DNA of 64,000 bases from Candidatus Thorarchaeota archaeon (GTDB lineage Archaea > Asgardarchaeota > Thorarchaeia > Thorarchaeales > Thorarchaeaceae): NCBI GenBank assembly GCA_016839245.1, contig JAEOUN010000058.1, forward strand, positions 58,197-122,196. Direction: 5' to 3'. A program made the translations under genes and the position numbers. Positions 8,633-17,874 of this stretch are shown here, piece after piece (the first letter of the stretch is position 1; each line of letters begins with the position of its first letter). The notes beneath the pieces are model-generated. The model saw only the letters and a list, made by a program, of their open reading frames with translations. It had not been told where the DNA came from and searched no databases.

Positions 8633-9660
8633 TATTTTGGCACCTCCCTGTTTGTGAGTGCTTGCGACACAGTAAGGACGTTGATATCGACAGGACAGGT
8701 CTCTACGCATCGACCACATCCAATACATCCTGGGCTTCCATATTCACTTCCAAAAGACTTCAACTTGTGAGTATACCAGAGTTTGAGACGATCTGCACGT
8801 TTAGCTCTGAAGTTATGATCTCCCGAAACAAGGCTATAATCCACAAACATGCAACTATCCCATGATCGCTCACGCCGTCCAGTGGTTTCATTCGTCACAT
8901 CAAAGTAGTCTACTACATTATAGCAGTTACATGTTGGACAGACCATGGAACATTGTCCACATGAAAGGCACTTGTCTGCAAAATAATCCCACACCTCACT
9001 ATCATGACTCAGCTCCATGATATCAGGCATACTCTTGAAGTCAATATGGGTCTTGAAGACTCTATTTCTCTTGTTTCGCCATTCAATGTATTTCTGAATG
9101 TCCTCATGACTTACATCCTCTTCGAAGAATTCCTCACGTTCATAGATCATATCATGTCCTCTACTTGATCCAACCCAGACGAGATAGAAATCACCCAGAT
9201 TCACAAAGAACAAATCAAATCCTTCTTCAACAATATCAGTACCTGCAGACTTGCAAATCGAAGACTCTGTTGGCATACAGGAGAATCCAATAATCAATGA
9301 ATTCTCGCGTAATCCTGCATAGTATGGATCTGCTGGTTCTTTCAAGAATATCTCATCAAGTCTGAGAAGACCATGAATTTCACATGGATGTACTCCAATG
9401 ATAATTCGCTTTTCAATCATCGAGTAGTCAGGATAGAATCCTTTCTCGTTGAAATGAAGCATGGTGAACCTCTTTGGATGAAAGAGCTTTTTCAATGGAA
9501 TCATCGGATGGTCATCAGATAGTTCAATATCTGAAGTCTTCTCGACCTTATCAAAAGTTAACAGATTGCCTTTTCGTACGGGTCCGTATAGGGCTCCGAA
9601 TTTTTCAAGACTTTCTAGAAAAACTTCGAGAAATTTTGACTGCATTTTTAGTATGCGCAT
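8632..9660 (-). CDS. hydB: Hydrogenase beta subunit, 4Fe-4S electron-transfer protein, copy 1
   Basis: This 342-residue subunit resembles anaerobic sulfite reductase subunit A and P. furiosus HydB. Two 4Fe-4S motifs are visible: CLSCGQCSMVCPTCNCY near residue 228 and CIGCGRCVETCPVDIN near the C-terminus, separated by the family signature WDSCMF. The N-terminal half contains GVHPCEIHGLLRLDEIF and GFSCMP. It passes electrons between HydD and HydG. Start ATG 9660 follows AAAGGTG by 6 nt; a GTG at 9669 is also in frame. It is the first gene of the operon. Confidence 0.92.
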   Translation of the reverse strand: MRILKMQSKFLEVFLESLEKFGALYGPVRKGNLLTFDKVEKTSDIELSDDHPMIPLKKLFHPKRFTMLHFNEKGFYPDYSMIEKRIIIGVHPCEIHGLLRLDEIFLKEPADPYYAGLRENSLIIGFSCMPTESSICKSAGTDIVEEGFDLFFVNLGDFYLVWVGSSRGHDMIYEREEFFEEDVSHEDIQKYIEWRNKRNRVFKTHIDFKSMPDIMELSHDSEVWDYFADKCLSCGQCSMVCPTCNCYNVVDYFDVTNETTGRRERSWDSCMFVDYSLVSGDHNFRAKRADRLKLWYTHKLKSFGSEYGSPGCIGCGRCVETCPVDINVLTVSQALTNREVPK

Positions 9661-9732
9661 ATATTGCACCTTTCCAGAGTGAGGATTGAACCGACGCTGC
9701 CGGTTGCTATTCTGTTAAGACTCTTTCCATTA

Positions 9733-9750
9733 TTCGGATATTTATTTGGT
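9733..9750 (-). promoter_or_regulatory. Candidate TATA region for hydBGDA operon 1
   Basis: On the minus strand the segment reads CCAAATAAATATCC, an A/T box that would place a start site about 25 nt downstream near 9712 and a leader of about 50 nt before ATG 9660. It is assigned by position and composition only. Confidence 0.3.
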
Positions 9751-9849
9751 ATGATTATGATACAAATAGTGGAGAATCAATCAAAATAGAACGGCAAGAT
9801 TTGCCATGTATATCTCACTATTGGAAGGTCTTCCCTCTTTCTCTGAGCT

Positions 9850-9858
9850 CTTATATGT
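9850..9858 (+). promoter_or_regulatory. Candidate TATA box for the 111-residue gene
   Basis: CTTATATGT lies about 50 nt before ATG 9905, which suits an archaeal TATA box with a short leader. The 9661-9904 stretch otherwise holds only the divergent leaders of hydB and this gene; no RNA gene could be folded in it. Confidence 0.3.
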
Positions 9859-9904
9859 CTGGTACTATTACAATATTGATGAAATATCTGTTGAGGTATG
9901 ATAA

Positions 9905-10240
9905 ATGGACACGAATCAAAGCACGCTAGAATTTGGGAAAGATTGGAATGGAATGTTAAACTTTCTTGCTGAATCTGAGAGCCTTGTTGATATCTATCTG
10001 TGTTCTAGTGCATATGGTCGCGCAGATGATCTTGATGAGATGGTTGCAGAAACACATGGCGTTCGTATAATCTATGTTGGGGAAGACTACTTCATTGTTG
10101 GTCCCAGAAGACCCGTGCATTCAAGCATAATCCCGATGGGTTGGATTTCAATGATTAGAATCCATAAGGATAGTGAGCATACAAATATGATGAGTCTTGT
10201 AGAATCTGACGATTTTGAAGGAGCAGAATTAGAGACCTGA
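9905..10240 (+). CDS. Hypothetical protein, 111 aa
   Basis: This small acidic soluble protein is not recognised. Predicted secondary structure alternates helix and strand: a helix FGKDWNGMLNFLAESES, then DIYLCSSAYG, a helix DDLDEMVAETHG, then strands VRIIYVGEDYFIVGPRRPV and WISMIRIHKD. The Arg-Pro-rich hairpin and the C-terminal acidic tail give no known motif. It is monocistronic, 244 bp from the divergent hydB. Credible as a gene by its codon pattern and clean start, but without assigned function. Confidence 0.6.
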   Translation: MDTNQSTLEFGKDWNGMLNFLAESESLVDIYLCSSAYGRADDLDEMVAETHGVRIIYVGEDYFIVGPRRPVHSSIIPMGWISMIRIHKDSEHTNMMSLVESDDFEGAELET

Positions 10241-10353
10241 AGACTTCAGATAGATGAAGAACACCGATTTTCTTCTATCATTCGATGAGTACAAGTTATA
10301 ACTAGTACGTCAATTTATATTGTCAGAAAATGAAAAATGTTTGAGATAGGATT

Positions 10354-10881
10354 ATGCCATTTACTCCTTTCCATTTTGGACCTGCACTATTAATTGGAAT
10401 GGTGCTTCTTTCATTAGTTGATATCTCTACCCTCTTCATCGCTAGTGTGATTCTTGATCTAGAACCACTTGTAGTAATGCTGTTTAATCTTCCATTTCCT
10501 CTTCATGGCATCTTACATACATATCTGGCTGCATTCATTGTAGCCATTTCTCTCGCTATTGTGCTCTGGCCATTTCGTGGTGTTCTCAATGCAATTGTTT
10601 CTGGGTTTGGTGTTCAACAAGAGTCAACTTTTCGTAGTCTTCTGCTTGCGAGTCTACTCGGTACATTTTCTCATATCTTCCTGGATTCGTTTCTTTATGC
10701 AGAGATGAATCCATTCTATCCCCTCCTAGGAAATCCATATTTTAATCTCATTCCGAGTCAAGTCATCTACAATCTGTGTATATTCTCTGGTTTCCTCGGT
10801 CTTTTGGTCTATGTGGTTTACCTTCTCAATAAATATTTCAAATCCAAGAACGTTAAATTATCACAGAACGATCTTTGGTAA
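10354..10881 (+). CDS. Membrane-bound metal-dependent hydrolase-like protein (YdjM/DUF4184-like)
   Basis: This 175-residue polytopic membrane protein opens with MPFTPFHFGPALLIG. The opening matches the start of the COG1988/DUF4184-type membrane hydrolases, where His, Asp and Glu form a metal site. Candidate ligands are H7, D and E in ILDLEP, the two His of LHGILHTY, and H and D of FSHIFLDS. About four transmembrane helices are visible. The natural substrate of the family is unclear. A second protein of the same type lies at 20341-20937. Neighbours give no pathway. Confidence 0.7.
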   Translation: MPFTPFHFGPALLIGMVLLSLVDISTLFIASVILDLEPLVVMLFNLPFPLHGILHTYLAAFIVAISLAIVLWPFRGVLNAIVSGFGVQQESTFRSLLLASLLGTFSHIFLDSFLYAEMNPFYPLLGNPYFNLIPSQVIYNLCIFSGFLGLLVYVVYLLNKYFKSKNVKLSQNDLW

Positions 10882-10974
10882 ACCTCATCCCTCCTTGCTA
10901 GATTGATAGGTTCAATAGACTTTTCACTTGATTTCTTCAATAACTCTCAACCATTAAGGGAGTCCGAAGCTCGT

Positions 10975-11256
10975 ATGAGCGAGATTAGAAATATACTACT
11001 GATATACATAACACTAGGAATCCTATGCATTACGCCTCTGGTCTCATCTTTTATTGATAGAGATACGAATCCATCGATCAATCTCCTCTATCTCGTATTC
11101 CTGCCAGTTGCATTACTCTACTTGTTACTACAATCTCTCTGGTACGGAATATTTGGCACTCTTATTGGTACTCTGATACTAAATATGATACTTGTCAATT
11201 GCACAAGGAGAAGTAAAAATGAGCAATTTCTATACAAGACTTGCAAGATATTATGA
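10975..11256 (+). CDS. Small two-helix membrane protein, unknown
   Basis: This 93-residue protein has two long hydrophobic stretches: ILLIYITLGILCITPLV near the N-terminus and LVFLPVALLYLLLQSLWYGI in the middle, then a short basic tail. No domain is recognised. ATG 10975 (MSEIRNILL) was chosen over an in-frame TTG at 10903 because the upstream 24 residues look non-membrane and unconserved; GGGAG lies 12 nt upstream, which is loose. Its 3' end overlaps the methyltransferase start at 11219 by 38 nt, suggesting coupled expression. Confidence 0.5.
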   Translation: MSEIRNILLIYITLGILCITPLVSSFIDRDTNPSINLLYLVFLPVALLYLLLQSLWYGIFGTLIGTLILNMILVNCTRRSKNEQFLYKTCKIL

Positions 11257-11931
11257 CTCAATGTATGCCACTATTGACTATGAAAAAAAACTATGACACT
11301 TCATGAAATTATCAAGAAGTATAAGAAATCATCAGGAAACGAGTTTCTAGATGTTGCATGTGGGACTGGAGCTTATATCTCCTACCTGAAGGACAAATAT
11401 CAAACTAAAGGTTTTGATATTAGTGAGGAAATGTTGAAAGTCGCTCGCGAAAAATGCCCTGAGATTGAGTTTATTCAGGGTGATATGACCTCCATGAAAC
11501 TTGATCAGAACTTCGACATAATCACCTGTCTTTTTGGATCCATCTCCTATCTTACAACTCTCGATGACTTAGCAGAAGCTATCAAGACATTTTCTAACCA
11601 TCTTTCACCTGGAGGAATTACTATCATTGAACCTCTTTTTACAGTAGAAACATATAGGGACAGATCAATGAACATTCTTTGCCTAGACCTTCCTGAGATT
11701 AAGATTGCCAGGACAAATGTCACCATGAGAGACGGTGATATTGCCTATCTTAATTTTCATTTTCTCATATCCACAAGGGAAAATGGAATTGAACACTTTG
11801 TAGATCCAAGCCCCATGGGAATTTTTTCTAGGAATTCATATCTGAGTCTGATGAAAGATTGTGACCTCTCTGCCTCCTTTATAGAGCCGGGTTTGTCCAA
11901 AGAAGGCCTATTCATTGGGATTAAGCTTTGA
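11219..11931 (+). CDS. Class I SAM-dependent methyltransferase, interrupted by a -1 frameshift
   Basis: The main frame (11293-11931) encodes a Rossmann methyltransferase with the SAM-binding motif FLDVACGTGAYISYL, an acidic second strand GFDISEEM and FDIITCLFGSISYL. Family members normally start with a segment ending YYDxxY..DYEKE. That segment is present upstream in another frame: AAGGAG precedes ATG 11219, reading MSNFYTRLARYYDSMYATID, then YEKKL and a stop at 11294-11296. A -1 shift on the A8 run (11283-11290) rejoins the two as YEKKTMTLHEIIKKY. It is either programmed or slippage-dependent expression, a sequencing error, or an early pseudogene. Confidence 0.75.
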
Positions 11932-11990
11932 TATTGGATGAAATTTTCCGCTTTACGTTAGTTGATTAATAATATTGCAAATATCGAACT

Positions 11991-12521
11991 ATGGAAATTG
12001 CTACATTTGGTTCAGGCTGTTTCTGGTGCACTGAAGCTGTCTTTCAACAGATTAGAGGAGTAAAGTCAGTGACATCCGGATACTCTGGAGGGCATACTAC
12101 GAATCCGACATATGAACAGGTTTCAAGAGGGAATACAGGTCATGTTGAAGTCTGTCAGATTGAGTTCAATCCTGATATAATATCCTATGAAGACCTTCTT
12201 GACATCTTTTTCAACACGCACGATCCTACAACATTAAATCGTCAAGGAAATGATTTCGGTACACAATATCGCTCCGTAATCTTCTATCATAATGAACACC
12301 AGAAAACAATAGCCGAACGGGTAAAGAATGAGATTGAAGCGAAGAAAGTGTTCGAGACACCTATTGTGACCGAAATTACTGCCTTTGAAGTTTTTTACCC
12401 TGCTGAAGACTACCATAAGAACTATTTCAGAAATAATCCAAATCAGGGATATTGTCGCTATGTGATTGCTCCAAAGCTTCAGAAATTCGAGAAGGCTTTC
12501 AAACTTAAATTAGATTTCTAA
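11991..12521 (+). CDS. msrA: Peptide methionine sulfoxide reductase MsrA
   Basis: This 176-residue cytosolic enzyme reduces S-methionine sulfoxide in proteins. The active-site motif GCFWC is at residues 9-13 with catalytic Cys10. [34 protein letters not shown] and the C-terminal AEDYHKNYF and GYCRYVI complete the family signature. Length is normal for a single-domain MsrA. The Cys of GYCRYVI may act as resolving Cys. It stands 59 bp after the methyltransferase. It implies at least occasional oxidative stress. Confidence 0.95.
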   Translation: MEIATFGSGCFWCTEAVFQQIRGVKSVTSGYSGGHTTNPTYEQVSRGNTGHVEVCQIEFNPDIISYEDLLDIFFNTHDPTTLNRQGNDFGTQYRSVIFYHNEHQKTIAERVKNEIEAKKVFETPIVTEITAFEVFYPAEDYHKNYFRNNPNQGYCRYVIAPKLQKFEKAFKLKLDF

Positions 12522-12558
12522 TCATGATTCAAGATGTCGCGGTATCATCACGCATAAG

Positions 12559-12738
12559 ATGATTAATTTTCATGATGCAACTATGAAAGAAGTTAAGGAG
12601 GCATTTAGGCAAACCAAAGTGATTCAAAAACTGTTATGTTGGCAAGGAATGGATGAAGAAGTTTCCATTATCTCTCATGACTCAACTACTTGTATATTAT
12701 ATGCAGATCCCTTTTCGACAATTTGCTCTCTTGATTAA
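12559..12738 (+). CDS. Possible small protein, 59 aa
   Basis: An open frame from ATG 12559 to TAA 12738 starts MINFHDATMKEVKEAFRQTK and ends STICSLD. Composition is that of a soluble mixed alpha/beta peptide with a charged first helix. No strong ribosome site precedes it and no family is recognised. It fills most of the 213-bp space between msrA and the convergent gene at 12735, overlapping that gene's stop by 4 nt. It may be real or chance. Confidence 0.35.
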   Translation: MINFHDATMKEVKEAFRQTKVIQKLLCWQGMDEEVSIISHDSTTCILYADPFSTICSLD

Positions 12739-13157
12739 CTGAGCAAGTTAAATGTATAGAGAACTCTCTCAAAGTAATTCATCTTTACTGTAGTAAGATA
12801 TGTATAAGTTATATATGCCATGAATGGCTCCTCAGCTACGATTTCTACAATTATCGTAGGATATTCACCATAATAGTTGTATTGCGCCTTCATAGCTACT
12901 GCTGATGCAAGGAGTACATTCCGTAATCCAACCCACGTTCCATTAGGGTACAAATAATGTATCTCTGTGGTTATATTGCATTCTACTGTCACCCAGGTTA
13001 CTCTAGGTCCTCCAAACGTGATTTCTATCCGATTATCTTGGTTCGAGAAGTAATGTGCCTTGTAGTTTCTCTCTACAACCTGATTAATTGGAACTAATCC
13101 CAGCACAATGATAAGGATGGTACCCGCCGCAAAACACATTATTGTGCGTCTTCTCAT
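12735..13157 (-). CDS. Membrane-anchored extracytoplasmic protein, unknown
   Basis: This 140-residue protein has an N-terminal MRRRTIMCFAAGTILIIVLG signal-anchor, with three Arg and then a hydrophobic helix, so the remainder should lie outside the membrane. The external part is beta-rich with N-glycosylation-like sequons (NIT, NGT) and repeated Tyr (YNYYGEYPTIIVEIV). No domain is recognised. It is isolated between msrA and the Lon protease, with no partner gene. Confidence 0.6.
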   Translation of the reverse strand: MRRRTIMCFAAGTILIIVLGLVPINQVVERNYKAHYFSNQDNRIEITFGGPRVTWVTVECNITTEIHYLYPNGTWVGLRNVLLASAVAMKAQYNYYGEYPTIIVEIVAEEPFMAYITYTYLTTVKMNYFERVLYTFNLLS

Positions 13158-13329
13158 TGGAATCTACTTCCATCGAATTCTAATTTCTTGACTTGATTTC
13201 AATTTGATTAATCACATAGTGAAATTTCTATATAGCCTTTGAGTAATGCTTTCAATTTGGATTTCTTCTTTCTATCTCATCTCAACTTGGAATTTTTGTC
13301 ACAGGTAACACCTTATCTTTCCATTTTGC

Positions 13330-15735
13330 ATGTTGCTACTGATTAAGATGATGAAAGAATTAAAGCCTAAAGAGATTAGATTGTCGTATGATACCAGTAA
13401 ATTATCCTATACAACAACAGCTGATCTCTCTCCGCTCGATGAAATAATTGGTCAAAGTCGAGCGTTGAAAGCCCTAACCTTTGGCCTCGAAATCGATAAA
13501 CCTGGTTTCAATATTTATGTTGCAGGACAACCTGGTACAGGAAAGACAACCACCGTCAAAGTATTCCTTGAGGCGGCTGCACAATCAAAGAATCCGCCAT
13601 CTGATTGGTGTTACATTCATAATTTTAAGAATCCTTCAGAACCGTGTGCTCTTGTAGTACCTCCAGGCAGAGCAACGAAGCTCAAAAAGGATATTGCTGA
13701 TTTCATTGAAAATACGAAAAAGGTTCTTCCTGAAGCCTTTCAAAGTAAAGACTATGCCAATCGTCGCAAGGTTACTCTCAAGACAGCTGATGAGAAACGC
13801 GACAAGTTAGTGTCAGAAATAAGTCAAGTTGCTACGAAGAAAGGATTTGCCCTTCAAAGTTCTGAGAGTGGTCTGCTGATAGTGCCAACAAGAGAAGGGA
13901 GAATGATGGAGCAACAGGATATTGAATCTCTTGATGCTGTTGCTCTTCAGAAATTAAACAAATCTAGGGAAGAACTTGAAGGCGAGCTACGGGATACGAT
14001 GCGGCAACTGAGAGAGATAGATGCAAGCGCAAAAACAGATCTTAAGGAACTAAATCGCAAAGTTGCGCTCTTCGCAATTGACCATCATGTGAATTATCTA
14101 AAGGAGACCTATGAAGGTCTTGACAAAGTCATCAATTATATCGATGCAATTCAAGATGATATCCTTGACCATCTTGATGCTTTTCTGCAGAATCCTGACG
14201 AACTTCCCTCCTCTCCTGAGCTTCAAATTGCTGTCGAGTCGTTCTTTAGGAAATATGAAGTCAATATTTTAGTTAACAATGAGGAACAAAAGGGAGCGCC
14301 AGTTATTGCTGAGTTGAATCCAACCTATCTCAACCTCTTTGGACAAGCTGAGAAAGAGGCTAAATTTGGAATCCTATCTACTGATTTCACTCTAATTCGT
14401 CCTGGGAGTCTGCATAAGGCAAATGGAGGATACATCGTCATACCGGCACAGGAGTTGTTAACAGCTCCACTTGCATATGATAGTCTAAAACGTGCCTTGA
14501 AAAATGGAGAGATTACAATAGAAGATACTGTTGAATCTGCTGGCATCATCTCAGCTAGAAGTCTAAAACCTGAACCAATCAAACTCAATGTCAAAGTTGT
14601 CTTAATTGGTAACTCAGAGGTCTATGAGATACTCTACACAAAGGACCCCGATTTTAAAGAACTATTCAAGGTGAAGGCTCACTTCGATATCACAATGAAC
14701 CGGAATGAGGAGAACATCAGTAAGTATGTAGCTGCCATATGTAATGTGTGTACAAAAGAGGAACTAAGACATCTAACTAAAGATGCAATTGGCAAAATCA
14801 TTGAATATAGTTCGAGATTAGCAGAAGATCAGCTTAAGATTTCAACAAAGTTTGCAGATGTTGCTGACATTGTGCGCGAGGCCTCATTCTACGCAGAAAA
14901 AGAAAAAGCTAGACACATTACCAGTACTCATGTGAAGAAAGCTGTTGAAGAGAAAATCTACCGATCAAATTTAATTCAAGAAAAGATACAGGAGATGATT
15001 GCTAGAGGAATTACTCTGATCGATACAACTGGAGAACGAGTAGGACAGGTCAACGGTCTGGCTGTCCTTAGCTATGGCGATATTGCCTTCGGTGGTCCCT
15101 CTCGAATTACAGCAAGTGTAGGCGTTGGTCGGCAAGGTCTTGTAAATATTGAACGTGAAGCGGATATGAGTGGTCCTACTCATACAAAAGGAATCATGAT
15201 TATTAGTGGATTTCTCTCTCGCCGCTTTGCCCATAATAAGCCTCTAGGACTGACTGCAAAAATAGCGTTTGAACAGAGTTATTCTGGTGTTGATGGAGAT
15301 AGTGCTTCCAGTACAGAACTCTATGCGATTCTCTCTGAACTCTCGGGCCTACCTCTTAAGCAGAACATTGCTGTAACAGGCTCTGTTAATCAGAATGGTG
15401 ATGTTCAAGCTATTGGTGGTGTCAATGAGAAGATTGAGGGTTACTTTGAAGTATGTAAGATTCATGGTCTTACTGGAACGCAAGGAGTTATGATTCCCGA
15501 GAGTAATACACAGAATCTGATGCTTAAAGAGGAAATTGTTGATGCTGTGAACTCTGGAAAATTCCATATCTATACAATTAGTTCAATCGATGAAGGGATT
15601 GAGCTGTTGACCGGAGTGAAAGCTGGTAAGAAACTCTCAGATGGCTCATATGAAGAAGGTTCAGTCTATGACAAAGTTGACAAAAGACTGCAAGAGATGG
15701 CTGAAATTCTAAAACAATATCCAGGATATATCTAG
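13330..15735 (+). CDS. Lon-family protease of the AAA_32 (LonB/LonC-like) type
   Basis: This protease of about 800 residues has an N-terminal AAA_32-type domain with Walker A AGQPGTGKTT near residue 70, a coiled-coil-rich insertion (about 140-300), and a C-terminal Lon proteolytic domain. The catalytic dyad is visible as Ser in GDSASS near residue 660 and Lys in NEKIEGYF near 704. PDFKELFKVKAHFD is the family's second-region motif. The usual Walker B stretch reads GGYIVIPAQELL, without the expected Asp. There are no transmembrane helices, unlike archaeal membrane LonB. ATG 13330, 13348 or 13351 could be the start. Confidence 0.88.
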   Translation: MLLLIKMMKELKPKEIRLSYDTSKLSYTTTADLSPLDEIIGQSRALKALTFGLEIDKPGFNIYVAGQPGTGKTTTVKVFLEAAAQSKNPPSDWCYIHNFKNPSEPCALVVPPGRATKLKKDIADFIENTKKVLPEAFQSKDYANRRKVTLKTADEKRDKLVSEISQVATKKGFALQSSESGLLIVPTREGRMMEQQDIESLDAVALQKLNKSREELEGELRDTMRQLREIDASAKTDLKELNRKVALFAIDHHVNYLKETYEGLDKVINYIDAIQDDILDHLDAFLQNPDELPSSPELQIAVESFFRKYEVNILVNNEEQKGAPVIAELNPTYLNLFGQAEKEAKFGILSTDFTLIRPGSLHKANGGYIVIPAQELLTAPLAYDSLKRALKNGEITIEDTVESAGIISARSLKPEPIKLNVKVVLIGNSEVYEILYTKDPDFKELFKVKAHFDITMNRNEENISKYVAAICNVCTKEELRHLTKDAIGKIIEYSSRLAEDQLKISTKFADVADIVREASFYAEKEKARHITSTHVKKAVEEKIYRSNLIQEKIQEMIARGITLIDTTGERVGQVNGLAVLSYGDIAFGGPSRITASVGVGRQGLVNIEREADMSGPTHTKGIMIISGFLSRRFAHNKPLGLTAKIAFEQSYSGVDGDSASSTELYAILSELSGLPLKQNIAVTGSVNQNGDVQAIGGVNEKIEGYFEVCKIHGLTGTQGVMIPESNTQNLMLKEEIVDAVNSGKFHIYTISSIDEGIELLTGVKAGKKLSDGSYEEGSVYDKVDKRLQEMAEILKQYPGYI

Positions 15736-15895
15736 CGACGACGAGAATCGATTTGAGTAACTGAAGTGGCAATTACTCAATCTAAGTTTCTCTCTAGAAT
15801 TAAATTATGAAGGTCTCTCAGTGCTCTCCATAAGTTGGACTAGATTAGTTATATCTCTCGCCCTAATCGCTTTCTAAGTTTGGTTTCCCTGAATT

Positions 15896-16372
15896 TCAAG
15901 GTGGTATCTCACTTTTTCTTAGAAGCTGATCGATCTCTTGTATCTGAGCTATAATTTTCCTTCTTAGAGTATCAACACCTGGAGAGCTGCTAATGTTCAA
16001 TGCATTATTCAGTACTGCTCTGGCGTCTTTGAATTGTTCTTGACTCTGTAATAACTCAGCATTCAGGATAGCTGACTGCATCGCGATACCAGGCAATTCC
16101 TGAGTTCTGCCAAGGTGCTCAAGAGCAGTCATCCACTTTCCAGGACCAGCTACAGCTCCTTTTTCTGATTGTTTGAGTTGAGATAGCTCCACCTTAGCAA
16201 GGGTAATCATCACCTCATTCATGGTAGTTCCATCTCTCATTCGCGAAGATATCTCATGAGCTTGTTCGAGGCACTCCTTTGCATTGAGTAAGTTTCCTTT
16301 TGCAAACTCGAACTGACCCAATGCTAAATTGTATCTTGAAATATCACGGTCATGACCAGTCCGAAGACTCAA
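15896..16372 (-). CDS. TPR-like protein or fragment, 158 aa
   Basis: This helical protein has tetratricopeptide-like pairs: RYNLALGQFEFAKGNLLNAKE, then EQAHEISSRMRDG and QSQEQFKDARAVLNNALNIS. No ATG start exists. The only usable start is TTG 16372, with GGAGG 4 nt upstream, and the frame stays open and reads protein-like (TEVLEIGGK) for 17 more codons to a TGA. This suggests a surviving C-terminal piece of a longer TPR protein rather than an intact gene. It sits at the edge of a gene-poor stretch. Partner unknown. Confidence 0.45.
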   Translation of the reverse strand: MSLRTGHDRDISRYNLALGQFEFAKGNLLNAKECLEQAHEISSRMRDGTTMNEVMITLAKVELSQLKQSEKGAVAGPGKWMTALEHLGRTQELPGIAMQSAILNAELLQSQEQFKDARAVLNNALNISSSPGVDTLRRKIIAQIQEIDQLLRKSEIPP

Positions 16373-16698
16373 TTTGCCTCCAATCTCTAGTACTTCTGTG
16401 ATCTTGATTATGCTGATTCATCGTTTGATGAGGTTTCACAAGATTCCAAGAGAAACAATCAATGGCTTGGTGTTGTGATTCACAATTACAATGTCTTTAC
16501 AGGTTTCGCTGGATTTGCTCTCGATAATGATTTTAATGTATTGTATCCTTTCACCATGTTGAGTCACGTTATCTTCAGAGTTGGGAAAAGCAGTAAGATT
16601 GAGAGGTTGGGATACACAGCTACGGATGTTCATGGCAAGCAGGTCAGTATTTTGCTCGATGGACCAATCTGGATGTAGAGATACCACTTGTTAGAGAA
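16373..16698. other. Gene-poor stretch with no convincing gene
   Basis: Open frames exist on both strands (for example minus 16436-16687 and plus 16475-16678), but neither has a ribosome site, a recognised domain or clearly better composition than the other. They overlap each other. I see no RNA gene and no repeat. Decayed coding DNA is the likely explanation. Confidence 0.4.
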
Positions 16699-17022
16699 TC
16701 AAAGGATTCTCTTTAGAATCTCAAATGATGGTTGTTGTGGAGGTATTGTGTTGTAATGAGGTATTTCAGGATTGGACATTGTTTTTTGCCGAAAAGGAAT
16801 ATCTGATGAAGGAATTAAATTCTTGGCAAATGGATTGTGCCAAAGAGTAATTTCACGATAATCTATCGAAAATGGATCAAGATGATCCACTGCAAGTATT
16901 CCACTTACTCGTGTATATTTTTTATTATTCGGATCTTCCCCAAAGCCATCTCTTTTTCTGGCAAAGCCTGGCAAGAATTTTTCTGGCAAGGAATCCTTTT
17001 CTTCTGTGATGCTTAATGAAGG
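16699..17022 (-). pseudogene. Probable C-terminal remnant of an unknown protein
   Basis: The frame is open from 17022 and ends at a stop at 16699, with no ATG at its start; TTG 16989 is the first possible start. The translation is protein-like, with GFARKRDGFGEDPNNKKYTR, then SGILAVDHLDPF and YREITLWHNPFAKNLIP. The last block looks like a real C-terminal domain edge, in which a strand is followed by a His-Asn-Pro-Phe-Ala turn. I cannot name the family. Together with the TPR fragment downstream it suggests a decayed locus. Confidence 0.4.
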
Positions 17023-17196
17023 TCAGAGGAGCGTTACCTTGCTGGATACTCCGTGGATTAATCATGATGATTATTCTGACTCTTTGTCAATACATTTGTC
17101 AATACAAGAAGAAGCCATTGTCAAAAACTCCGCCTACATTGGAAGACTATTTAGGTCAACCAGCTTACAGTAATCACAGGTAGGAGCATCTAAACT

Positions 17197-17736
17197 ATGA
17201 AAAAGAGCACATATTTGGGAATCACATTAATATCTGTAGTTGGTTTGCTATTCTTATTGATTCTTAAATCCATCCAGATTCAGCAATTCGATTTGGTTAT
17301 TCAATGGATTAGCATAGTTCTTGCGTTCCTATTACCAACTCTATTTTCAGAAACAATCAAAGCTGAAGAAAAAGAAAAAAATGCAGAACAACAGATCGAA
17401 GATCTAATATCAGAGCTAAAATTCATTCAAAGAAAATTAAAAGATTCTCATCCTATTGCCTTTTATTTGGAAACATGGTCATATATAAAATTCGTCGGTC
17501 TTTCTGATATAATTCCTCACGATTTTCGAAAAGCTTTGGCTCAAGCGTTTATTACTGCTGACGCTTTCAATGATGCGTCAAACAGACTAGAAGCCTACAG
17601 TTTGACTCCGGGAAACATATCATCCAAGACTAATGCACTGAAGATGATTCGTGATGATGTTAGGAATGAACTTAGCAAAGCAGTGGACAATGCACTATCA
17701 ATCTATGAATTAATGAAGAAGAAGGGATTTTGGTGA
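17197..17736 (+). CDS. Two-helix membrane protein with coiled coil, unknown
   Basis: This 179-residue protein starts with two transmembrane helices (ITLISVVGLLFLLILKSI and WISIVLAFLLPTLF). A charged coiled coil (TIKAEEKEKNAEQQIEDLIS) follows, then a helical cytoplasmic domain with FYLETWSYIKFVGLSDIIPH. ATG 17197 follows TAGGAGCATC. No family is recognised. It lies in a gene-poor segment without co-transcribed neighbours. The architecture resembles small sensor or effector membrane proteins, but that is only a shape argument. Confidence 0.6.
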   Translation: MKKSTYLGITLISVVGLLFLLILKSIQIQQFDLVIQWISIVLAFLLPTLFSETIKAEEKEKNAEQQIEDLISELKFIQRKLKDSHPIAFYLETWSYIKFVGLSDIIPHDFRKALAQAFITADAFNDASNRLEAYSLTPGNISSKTNALKMIRDDVRNELSKAVDNALSIYELMKKKGFW

Positions 17737-17874
17737 CATAGAATATGGATGCAACAACTACTACCCAGCATCTGGAAGAGTTTCTACACATTAGGAGGCA
17801 CATACATTTCCCCAAGAAGATGTCGAAGTATAATGGTGAATAGCTGGTTTAATTGATGTAAAAACGAGCTAGCC

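Noticed and set aside
9670..9735. tRNA-like text on the minus strand (TTCAATC loop-like sequence and CTTAACAGA)
   Set aside because: The TTCAATC stem partners (GTCGG and CTCAC) do not pair and no matching acceptor strand exists upstream. It lies in the hydB leader.
16436..16687. Overlapping open frames on both strands
   Set aside because: No start site, domain or convincing composition for either strand; treated as decayed DNA.
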